Positions 10,299 through 18,395 of a stretch of DNA of 32,752 bases are shown piece by piece. Position numbers and translations under genes: made by a program. Source of the DNA: Sphingobacteriales bacterium (GTDB lineage: Bacteria > Bacteroidota > Bacteroidia > Sphingobacteriales > Sphingobacteriaceae); assembly GCA_013298995.1 (NCBI GenBank), contig JAAFJW010000021.1, positions 1 to 32,752 of the forward strand, written 5' to 3'. The notes under the pieces are model-generated. The model worked only from the letters and a program-made list of their open reading frames with translations, ran no database searches and had not been told where the DNA came from. The first letter of the stretch is position 1. Each line of letters begins with the position of its first letter.

Positions 10299-10339
10299 GT
10301 TTTAGTAAACTGGCAAACTGTTTGGTAAAACAATAATAA

Positions 10340-10981
10340 ATGAATATTTCTAAAATGTTTAATAAAAAGAAAACTGTTTTACCCGAACAACCTAGCAAAA
10401 TGGCAGAAACACAAGAAAACATCGCACCCGAAGAAATTAAAGAAAATATAACGGAGGCCAACCAAGCACCCCTAAGCGATAACGCAACTACAACTCAAGA
10501 AACCGAAACCCTTGAGCCCGAAGAAAGTATTAGCGAAGAAGAAAAATTAAAAGCCGAAGTAGCTACCCTCAACGATAAATTTGTGAGGCTGTATGCCGAG
10601 TTTGATAATTTTAAACGACGCACACAAAAAGAGCGTACAGATTTATTAAAAACCGCCAATAAGGAAGTAATTGTGGCCATGCTGCCCATACTTGATGATT
10701 TCGAAAGAGCCGAAAAAGCATTAGCCAACGTAACCGATGTAGCAGCCGTAAAAGAGGGAATAACCATTGTACACCATAAACTAAAAAACATATTGGCACA
10801 AAAAGGCCTAACAGAAATGGAAGCCATTGGCCAACCATTTGATGCCGACGTACACGAAGCCATTACCAGCATACCTGCGCCTAGCGAAGATGGAAAAGGA
10901 AAAGTACTTGACCAAATGGAAAAAGGTTATTTATTAAACCAAAAAGTTGTACGTTTTGCCAAAGTAATTATTGGGGCTTAA
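10340..10981 (+). CDS. grpE: Nucleotide exchange factor GrpE
   Basis: EVATLNDKFVRLYAEFDNFKRRTQKER...MLPILDDFERA...FDADVHEAITSIPAP...GYLLNQKVVRFAKVIIG. Confidence 0.95.
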   Translation: MNISKMFNKKKTVLPEQPSKMAETQENIAPEEIKENITEANQAPLSDNATTTQETETLEPEESISEEEKLKAEVATLNDKFVRLYAEFDNFKRRTQKERTDLLKTANKEVIVAMLPILDDFERAEKALANVTDVAAVKEGITIVHHKLKNILAQKGLTEMEAIGQPFDADVHEAITSIPAPSEDGKGKVLDQMEKGYLLNQKVVRFAKVIIGA

Positions 10982-11093
10982 AAAAAAACAGCTTTAACTC
11001 AAATTATAAAAAGTAAAATCTACCTCATAGGTTTTCAAAATATTTAAAAATAAAAAATTGCCAAGCTTAATTTGGCATAAATCAATAAATAAA

Positions 11094-12251
11094 ATGGCTA
11101 AAAGAGATTATTATGATGTACTGGGCGTATCTAAAAATGCCGATGCCGACGAAATAAAAAAAGCGTACAGGAAATTGGCTATTAAATATCATCCTGATAA
11201 AAATCCTGATGACCATACAGCCGAAGATAAATTTAAAGAAGCCGCCGAGGCTTACGAAACTTTAAGTAATCCCGAAAAACGCCAACGTTATAACCAATTT
11301 GGCCATGCTGGCGCACAGCAAGGTTATGGCGGCGGTGGTATGAATATGGAAGACATATTTAGCCAATTTGGCGATGTGTTTAGCGGTGGTGGCGGTGGTA
11401 GCCCTTTCGATAGTTTTTTTGGTGGCGGGCAATCACGTGGCGGTGGCGGACGAAGGGTAAACCGTGGTACTAATTTACGCATAAAAGTAAAACTTAGCCT
11501 CGATGAAATTGCCAACGGTATCGAAAAAAAGGTAAAAGTTGCAAAACAAATTAACTGCAACACTTGCGATGGTACGGGTGCTAAAGATAAAAGCTCGTTT
11601 CAAACCTGTAAAACCTGTAATGGCCAAGGTGCAGTAAGGCGAGTTACCAACACTATTTTGGGGCAAATGCAAACTACCGGTACTTGCCCAAGTTGCAATG
11701 GCGAAGGATCAACCATTACATCTAAATGCAATAGTTGCCATGGCGAAGGCATAGTACGTGGCGAAGAAACCATTACCATTAATATACCTGCAGGTGTAAG
11801 CGAAGGTATGCAGCTAAGTATGAGTGGCAAAGGCAATGCCGCTGCCAGAGGCGGTGTAGCAGGCGATTTGATAATTTTGATTGAAGAAATACCACACGAA
11901 AGCCTTAAACGCGAAGGTATAAACGTTATTTACGATTTACATATCAGCTTTATTGATGCCGCATTAGGTACCAGTATTGAAGTGCCTACCATTGATGGCA
12001 AAGCCCGTATAAAGCTAGAACCAGGTACACAAGGCGGTAAAATTTTACGCCTAAAAGGTAAAGGCATACCCGAAGTAAATGCTTACCATAAAGGCGACCA
12101 ACTTATACAAGTAAATATTTGGACACCCAAAACGCTTAATAACGATGAACGTGAATTGCTAGAAAAACTTAAACTGTCTGATAACTTTAAGCCTAACCCA
12201 AGTAAGTTCGAAAAAAGTTTTTTTGATAGAATGAAAGAATATTTCGAGTAA
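11094..12251 (+). CDS. dnaJ: Chaperone protein DnaJ
   Basis: J domain [37 protein letters not shown], Gly-rich region, four CxxCxGxG-type zinc motifs. Start set at the internal Met. Confidence 0.97.
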   Translation: MAKRDYYDVLGVSKNADADEIKKAYRKLAIKYHPDKNPDDHTAEDKFKEAAEAYETLSNPEKRQRYNQFGHAGAQQGYGGGGMNMEDIFSQFGDVFSGGGGGSPFDSFFGGGQSRGGGGRRVNRGTNLRIKVKLSLDEIANGIEKKVKVAKQINCNTCDGTGAKDKSSFQTCKTCNGQGAVRRVTNTILGQMQTTGTCPSCNGEGSTITSKCNSCHGEGIVRGEETITINIPAGVSEGMQLSMSGKGNAAARGGVAGDLIILIEEIPHESLKREGINVIYDLHISFIDAALGTSIEVPTIDGKARIKLEPGTQGGKILRLKGKGIPEVNAYHKGDQLIQVNIWTPKTLNNDERELLEKLKLSDNFKPNPSKFEKSFFDRMKEYFE

Positions 12252-12272
12252 TATTAGGACGCTATAAAAAAT

Positions 12273-12309
12273 AAAAAACACCTTAACTTTTGGCTATGGT
12301 GTTTTTTTT
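12273..12309 (+). terminator. Intrinsic terminator downstream of dnaJ
   Basis: AAAACACC-(loop)-GGTGTTTTTTTT hairpin with T-run shortly after the dnaJ stop. Confidence 0.7.
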
Positions 12310-12396
12310 ATGCAATTTAAAGGGTAATTATTTTTACAGTAATTCATTATATCTATCACATTGCATGGTATCCCACAATAAATTTACGTTCTAAAA

Positions 12397-12984
12397 CTAT
12401 ATAGTAGCTTTATTGATGTATTGGATGGTGTATTTATCAAATTTGGCTTGATAATTTATTTTGGTTATGGATGCGTAGTCTATCTCTATATCGAAACTAT
12501 TGTGTAACGGAAATTGTAAAATATGTGCTAAAATAGCCCGTATTACGCCTGCATGGGTAATTATAAATAAGTTTTGATGGCTGGTGTGTTGCAATATTTG
12601 CTCCCAAAACAAGCTGCAACGGTGGGTTAAATCAATAAAATTTTCGCCATTGGGGATTTTATAATTCACAAAATCGGCCATCCAAGGGTTTAATTGTTGG
12701 CTATCAATGGTATCCCAAGGTTGTAATTCCCAGTTGCCAAAGTTTAGTTCCATAATGCGGTTATCGCTTATAAAATTATTGTTGCTTAAAAAACTAGCTA
12801 GCTTGGTGCATCGCCGCAAAGGGCTACTATAAAAAATGGCGTTGTTTTTTAAGGCTGTGCCTAGGCTTTCTTCTAAACTATTAAAATAATGAGTAAAGTT
12901 TTCTTCGAGTGGTATTTCGGATTGTCCGTAGCATAATTTATTGGGATTATACACCGCCGAATGCCTAATTAAATAAATATCCAT
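12397..12984 (-). CDS. cobC: Histidine phosphatase family protein, probable alpha-ribazole phosphatase
   Basis: MDIYLIRHSAVYNP (RHG-like motif), SSPLRRCTKLA, IITHAGVIRAIL; 2 nt downstream of cobS. Confidence 0.82.
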   Translation of the reverse strand: MDIYLIRHSAVYNPNKLCYGQSEIPLEENFTHYFNSLEESLGTALKNNAIFYSSPLRRCTKLASFLSNNNFISDNRIMELNFGNWELQPWDTIDSQQLNPWMADFVNYKIPNGENFIDLTHRCSLFWEQILQHTSHQNLFIITHAGVIRAILAHILQFPLHNSFDIEIDYASITKINYQAKFDKYTIQYINKATI

Positions 12985-12986
12985 AG

Positions 12987-13751
12987 CTATAAATACCTAA
13001 ATAATAGTATTAAAAACAAATAAAAAACAACTTCGGCCATTTGCTGTATGGCACCTAGGCAATCGCCTGTATAGCCACCAATCCATTTTTTAAAATAGCG
13101 GGAAAAATATAATTTAAGCAATAGGAGAGGTATCAATACCAAAAAAACACAATCATTGGCAAATAAAAATAGGGGAGCAAGGCCAAAAATACAAGCTACT
13201 GCAAAATCGGTATGGCGCATTTTGGTAGCCAAGGGTTTGGCTTTGCTTAATAAATCTTCGCGGGCATATTGCTGGGTATAAATAAAACTTACGGCCGTAA
13301 GCCTGCTTATGGCATGTGCGCTGATGAGGGTAATGGCCATTATTTGGGTATTGATGTGGTAAAGTGCTATATATTTTAAAGCAAAAATTAATAGCAAGCC
13401 TACTGCGCCATAGGTGCCTATTTGCGAGTCTTTCATAATTTCTAATATTTTTTCTTTCGACCATCCCCCGCCAAAACCATCGCATACATCGGCAAAGCCA
13501 TCTTCGTGAAATGCGCCCGTAATGAGTATTGATACCACAAAACTCAATAAAATGGAAATATCGGCAGTGAAAATAAAGCTAAAAAGCCAGTAAGACAATG
13601 CAACCAAACTACCTACAATTATACCTACCAGTGTAAAATACTTGGACGCTCGGTTTAGGTATTCTTCTGAATGGTCGGTGTTGGGCGGGCAAGGTATGCG
13701 GGTAAAAAACATCAATGCCGTAAAAAATATGCGTATTTCTTTTTTTATCAT
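12987..13751 (-). CDS. cobS: Adenosylcobinamide-GDP ribazoletransferase
   Basis: FFTRIPCP, GAFHEDGFADVCDGFGGGWSKEKILEIMKDSQIGTYGAVGL, GGYTGDCLGAIQQMAEV; multiple TM segments. Confidence 0.93.
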   Translation of the reverse strand: MIKKEIRIFFTALMFFTRIPCPPNTDHSEEYLNRASKYFTLVGIIVGSLVALSYWLFSFIFTADISILLSFVVSILITGAFHEDGFADVCDGFGGGWSKEKILEIMKDSQIGTYGAVGLLLIFALKYIALYHINTQIMAITLISAHAISRLTAVSFIYTQQYAREDLLSKAKPLATKMRHTDFAVACIFGLAPLFLFANDCVFLVLIPLLLLKLYFSRYFKKWIGGYTGDCLGAIQQMAEVVFYLFLILLFRYL

Positions 13752-13757
13752 TTTAGG

Positions 13758-13963
13758 TTTTTTTATAATCTAACTAAATGTTTTTTAGGTTAAATTATAT
13801 TTTTTGGGATATAAATTTGGGGTTTAACAAAAAAAATAGCCTTGTTTTTTTATAAATGTATTTTTTTATAATCTAACTAGATATTTTTTTTGGTTAAATT
13901 ATGTTTTTGGGGATATAAATTTGGGGTTTAACAAAAAAATAGCTTTGTTTTTTTATAAATGTA
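13758..13963. repeat. Tandem direct duplication, two units of about 103 bp
   Basis: Unit 1 (about 13758-13860) and unit 2 (about 13861-13963) share TTTTTATAATCTAACTA, GGTTAAATTAT, GGATATAAATTTGGGGTTTAACAAAAAAA and TTGTTTTTTTATAAATGTA. Confidence 0.88.
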
Positions 13964-14361
13964 AATAGGGGTTACATTATTACAACCCTTATATATTAGC
14001 CACAAATTTACGAATATTGGCGGCAAAAATCTTAACAAAGCTCATTTCTGTTATAAGTTTATGCTTTATCAAATATTAATTTGCGCCTAAATTTTAGTAA
14101 ATAAAAATTTGGATGTGCAATGAGGGTTAACGTAAAATTTACAAAAACATAATTAGCTTTCAGTTTTTTTTTATCTAATATTTGTATTTGTTTTTAGCTA
14201 TTTTGTTTTTTAGCTACTATTTATAACTATTAATTTAAAAATAATTGATGTTTTTTTTTAAAACACTTAAACTATGGGTTCATATTTAGTAATAATTTTA
14301 CTAAATTGTTTCTTTTTTAATAAAACAGTGCCCTGTATTTGCTACACATTAAAATCATTAG

Positions 14362-14592
14362 ATGAAAATACATCATTTTTTTTCAAAAAAAATTATAGCC
14401 TTCTTTTGGTGTGTATTTATCCCTTTTATAACATTTGCTGCCTGCGATGATGATACCGACCCATTTTGTGGAGAAGATATAGATGCACCTATTGATAAGG
14501 GTGTTTGGTTATTAATTGTGTTTTCGTGTATGTTAGTTTCTTATATGTTAAGAAACAAAAAAACAAATTTGCTTCCGAAAAAGGTGAGTTGA
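14362..14592 (+). CDS. Small secreted/membrane protein with PID-CTERM-like C-terminal sorting motif
   Basis: 76 aa: signal peptide MKIHHFFSKKIIAFFWCVFIPFITFAA, acidic Cys-containing segment CDDDTDPFCGEDID, then APIDKGVWLLIVFSCMLVSYMLRNKK. Confidence 0.62.
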   Translation: MKIHHFFSKKIIAFFWCVFIPFITFAACDDDTDPFCGEDIDAPIDKGVWLLIVFSCMLVSYMLRNKKTNLLPKKVS

Positions 14593-14679
14593 TTGCTTAT
14601 AGTTTTTAACTGCATGAAAATGAACAGCTTAAAATAAGTGTTTGACGGCTACGGGGAAAAAAGATATAACGAACAGCGT

Positions 14680-14705
14680 GTTTCTTGCCTGCGCAGGCAG
14701 GAAAC
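14680..14705. repeat. Near-perfect GC-rich palindrome (REP-like or terminator-like)
   Basis: GTTTCttgcctgcgcaggcagGAAAC; the core TGCCTGCGCAGGCA (14686-14699) is a perfect palindrome in AT-rich surroundings. Confidence 0.7.
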
Positions 14706-14779
14706 GCCCAAATCATCAACAACAATGTAAAAAAATATTCAACGAACTTGATTAATATGCAAATAAATATTAAGGCATT

Positions 14780-15403
14780 TTACTGCTGTACATCTACCAA
14801 AAAACGTTTCGCTTTATCAATCAAAACCTGAATATCGGCCCTAGAGTTATTATACACCATTAGTTTTTGATAATCTTTTAATGCCAAATTTACATTTGCA
14901 ATAGCTTCGGCTTTGTTATACACATTGGGTAGTTTTTGGTTTTTAAATAAACCTAAATCGTAATAAGCCAAGCCACGGTTTTGGTAAAATTTTAAATCAT
15001 TAGGGCTAATATCAACTCCTGTACTAAAATCTTTTATAGCTCCTTTTATTAATTTTTCTTTTTCAACCGCCATTATATTTGTAAGCCCTGTATATAAAGC
15101 TGTTTTTGCTTTTCCACGGTAATAATATGCCACTGTTTCGCTAGGTTTTAAATTTATTAATTTATCAAAAGCATACACACATTTACGGTATTCGCTGGCA
15201 TGGTAGTAGGCATAGCCCATAAACCATAAGGCATTCATATCGCTATTATTCTCGGTATATGCTTTCTCGAAATAAGATGCTGCTGTATTAAAATCGCCAC
15301 CCATCAAAGCCTTTTGGCCTAAGCGGATAAATGGTTCTTGTGCGTAAGCGTGATTTAAAAGCGTAATCGATAATACACAAAAACTTAAAAATGCTTTTTT
15401 CAT
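14780..15403 (-). CDS. Secreted tetratricopeptide-repeat protein
   Basis: Signal peptide plus TPR-like units (GDFNTAASYFEKAYTENNSDMNALWFMGYAYYHASEYRKCVYAFDKLINLKPSETVAYYYRGKAK). Confidence 0.8.
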   Translation of the reverse strand: MKKAFLSFCVLSITLLNHAYAQEPFIRLGQKALMGGDFNTAASYFEKAYTENNSDMNALWFMGYAYYHASEYRKCVYAFDKLINLKPSETVAYYYRGKAKTALYTGLTNIMAVEKEKLIKGAIKDFSTGVDISPNDLKFYQNRGLAYYDLGLFKNQKLPNVYNKAEAIANVNLALKDYQKLMVYNNSRADIQVLIDKAKRFLVDVQQ

Positions 15404-15631
15404 TTATTAAAATTATTATTTAGCAACCATCAAATATAATATAATATTGCATAATGCTAACGCAACATTTTTTAAATTATTTTTGCAAAAAACTGACTTT
15501 ATAACATACCCAACATTTTTTAATGGCATTAAATAGGCTGTATTTTTACCAAAACCAACACAAACCAAAGCTTGGCATAGGTTTGGCAATAACCAGTTTT
15601 TAGATAAATAATTATTTTTATAAATAAAATA

Positions 15632-15644
15632 TGTCAATATGACG
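15632..15644 (+). promoter_or_regulatory. Candidate regulatory box TGTCAataTGACG upstream of lon
   Basis: 24 nt before the lon ATG; same layout as upstream of grpE. Confidence 0.4.
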
Positions 15645-15668
15645 TTCGTCTGGAACTAATAAAAATAT

Positions 15669-18137
15669 ATGAGCATTTTCGATCCATTCGATTTTAACAC
15701 AGTAGCACCATTGATAAACGAAGACACAGAATTTTTCCCTTTAATGTCGCCCGAAGACGAAGAGGAAATGAACAACGAACAAACCCCCGAAATACTGGCC
15801 ATATTGCCATTACGCAATACCGTATTGTTTCCGGGTGTGGTAATACCTATAACCGTAGGTCGCGATAAATCAATAAAGTTGATAAAAGATGCCTATAGGG
15901 GCAAAAAAATAATTGGCGTAGTTGCACAAACCGATATAAATACCGAAGACCCTAACTTTAACCAATTAAATAAAGTAGGCACTTTAGCTGTAATTATAAA
16001 AATGCTACAGATGCCTGATGGCAATACTACGGTAATTATACAGGGAAAAAGCAGATTTAGGTTAGATGCCGAAGTACAGACCGAGCCTTATATGAAAGCG
16101 GCTGTTTCTAAATTTGAAGAAGTACGCCCAAAGATGGATAAGGAGTTTAAAGCCTTGGTATCATCGGTTAAAGAATTGTCTATTCAAATTATACAATATT
16201 CGCCCAATATCCCTTCAGATGCAGCCGTAGCCATCAAAAATATTGATAGTACCGCTTTTTTAATAAACTTTATATCATCCAACATGAATGCGGCTGTGGC
16301 CGATAAACAATTGCTATTAGAACAGCCCAACCTGCGTGAACGAGCCAGCATGGTATTGGTACATTTAAGTACCGAGTTACAACTATTAGAACTAAAAAAT
16401 AAAATCCAAAACCGTGTAAAAGTTGATTTAGATAAACAACAACGTGATTATTTTTTAAATCAACAAATTAAAACCATACAAGAAGAACTGGGCGGTAACT
16501 CGCCCGATATGGAGGCCGATAGCTTACGCAAACGAGCCAATGCCAAAAAATGGACTGCCGATACCAAAGAACATTTTTTAAAAGAAGTGGATAAGCTAGC
16601 CCGCATGAATCCGGCATCAGCCGATTACTCGGTACTAATAAATTATTTAGAAGTATTGGTTGAACTGCCGTGGCAACATTATAGCAAAGATAATTTCGAT
16701 TTACAACGGGCACAAAAAATATTAGAAAAAAACCATCATGGGATGGAAAAAGTAAAAAAACGGATTATCGAATACCTATCTGTTTTAAAACTTAAACACA
16801 ATATGAAAGCCCCAATATTGTGTTTGGTAGGCCCTCCTGGTGTAGGTAAAACATCGCTAGGGAAATCAATAGCCAAAGCCCTTGGCCGTAAATATGTGCG
16901 TATGGCATTAGGCGGTATGCGTGATGAAGCCGAAATACGTGGCCACCGCAAAACCTACATAGGCGCCATGCCGGGTAAAATTATTCAATCTATAAAAAAA
17001 GCAGGCACATCAAACCCAGTTTTTGTTTTAGATGAGATTGATAAAGTAGGTAACGACCACCGTGGCGACCCTTCATCGGCATTATTAGAGGTACTAGACC
17101 CCGAACAAAACAACGCATTTTCGGATCATTTTGTAGAGCTTGATTACGATTTATCCAACATTATGTTTATTGCTACCGCCAATAGCCTTAGCAGCATACA
17201 ACCCGCCTTGTTAGATAGGATGGAAATAATTGAGGTAAACGGTTACACCATCGAAGAAAAAACAGAAATTGCCAAAAAACATTTAATACCCAAGCAAAAA
17301 GAACAACACGGTTTAAAGGCTAAAGACATTGTTTTAAAACCCGCTATTATCGAAAACATTATCGAAAACTATACCCGCGAATCGGGCGTAAGGGCACTCG
17401 AAAAAACCATTGGCAGCCTAGTGCGTGGCGCAGCAACCAAAATTGCTATGGAAGTGGCTTATAACCCAACATTTACTCCCGAAGATGTGGTAACAACCCT
17501 AGGCGCACCCTATTACGATAAAGATTTTTACGAAGGTAACGATGTAGCTGGCGTAATTACTGGCCTAGCTTGGACACAAGTGGGCGGCGATATCTTATTT
17601 ATCGAAGCCAGCCTAAGCCCTGGCAAAGGTAAAATGACATTAACAGGTAACCTTGGCGATGTGATGAAAGAATCGGCAGTTATTGCAATGGCCTATATTA
17701 GGGCACATGCACATGCTTTAGGTATTGATTACCGAGTGATAGACCAATGGGATTTACACATACACGTACCCGCAGGCGCAACGCCCAAAGATGGCCCATC
17801 GGCAGGTATTACCATGCTATCGGCATTGGTATCGGCGTTTACGCAAAGGCAAGTAAAAGAAAAATTAGCCATGACAGGCGAAATTACCCTACGTGGCAAA
17901 GTATTACCCGTGGGCGGGATAAAAGAAAAAATATTAGCCGCCAAGCGGGCCAATATCAAAGACATTATTTTATCAAAAGCCAACGAAAAAGATATTAAAG
18001 AAATTAACGAAGATTATATAAAAGACCTTAATTTTCATTACGTTACCAATATGCTCGAAGTAATTGATTTGGCTTTGCTACAAAACAAAGTTAAAAACGC
18101 AGTGGAGATTGTTTACAGAGATGAAAGCATTAAATAA
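15669..18137 (+). CDS. lon: ATP-dependent endopeptidase Lon
   Basis: LON N-terminal domain (ILPLRNTVLFPGVVIPITVGR), Walker A GPPGVGKTSLGKSIA, catalytic region PAGATPKDGPSAGITM (Ser) and VLPVGGIKEKILAAKRA (Lys). Confidence 0.98.
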   Translation: MSIFDPFDFNTVAPLINEDTEFFPLMSPEDEEEMNNEQTPEILAILPLRNTVLFPGVVIPITVGRDKSIKLIKDAYRGKKIIGVVAQTDINTEDPNFNQLNKVGTLAVIIKMLQMPDGNTTVIIQGKSRFRLDAEVQTEPYMKAAVSKFEEVRPKMDKEFKALVSSVKELSIQIIQYSPNIPSDAAVAIKNIDSTAFLINFISSNMNAAVADKQLLLEQPNLRERASMVLVHLSTELQLLELKNKIQNRVKVDLDKQQRDYFLNQQIKTIQEELGGNSPDMEADSLRKRANAKKWTADTKEHFLKEVDKLARMNPASADYSVLINYLEVLVELPWQHYSKDNFDLQRAQKILEKNHHGMEKVKKRIIEYLSVLKLKHNMKAPILCLVGPPGVGKTSLGKSIAKALGRKYVRMALGGMRDEAEIRGHRKTYIGAMPGKIIQSIKKAGTSNPVFVLDEIDKVGNDHRGDPSSALLEVLDPEQNNAFSDHFVELDYDLSNIMFIATANSLSSIQPALLDRMEIIEVNGYTIEEKTEIAKKHLIPKQKEQHGLKAKDIVLKPAIIENIIENYTRESGVRALEKTIGSLVRGAATKIAMEVAYNPTFTPEDVVTTLGAPYYDKDFYEGNDVAGVITGLAWTQVGGDILFIEASLSPGKGKMTLTGNLGDVMKESAVIAMAYIRAHAHALGIDYRVIDQWDLHIHVPAGATPKDGPSAGITMLSALVSAFTQRQVKEKLAMTGEITLRGKVLPVGGIKEKILAAKRANIKDIILSKANEKDIKEINEDYIKDLNFHYVTNMLEVIDLALLQNKVKNAVEIVYRDESIK

Positions 18138-18208
18138 ATAGTTGCTGTTAATTTTTTGTGTGATTAAAATGTGTTTACTATAAAGTTCACCACGTTGTGA
18201 AACTTGGC

Positions 18209-18250
18209 AAATAGGTATTCGGAAACTTATTTCCAATAAACCTATTTTTT
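18209..18250 (+). terminator. Intrinsic terminator downstream of lon
   Basis: AAATAGGT-ATT-c-GGAAA / TTTCC-AAT-a-AACCTATTT stem followed by a T-run. Confidence 0.75.
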
Positions 18251-18395
18251 AAAATCACAACATAAAAACTATGCCTTACTTTACTCCATCCCATATTTTA
18301 CCTCCTCTTTCGTTCAATCCCAGCTTCGAAGGGCAAGAAGTACTTTTTTCTACAAATAATTTTGTTTACTACCAATATAAGTGTATTTTTCAGCC

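Noticed and set aside
13963-14360. Possible cobalamin riboswitch upstream of cobS
   Set aside because: No convincing B12-box-like sequence on the minus strand; region mostly AT-rich.
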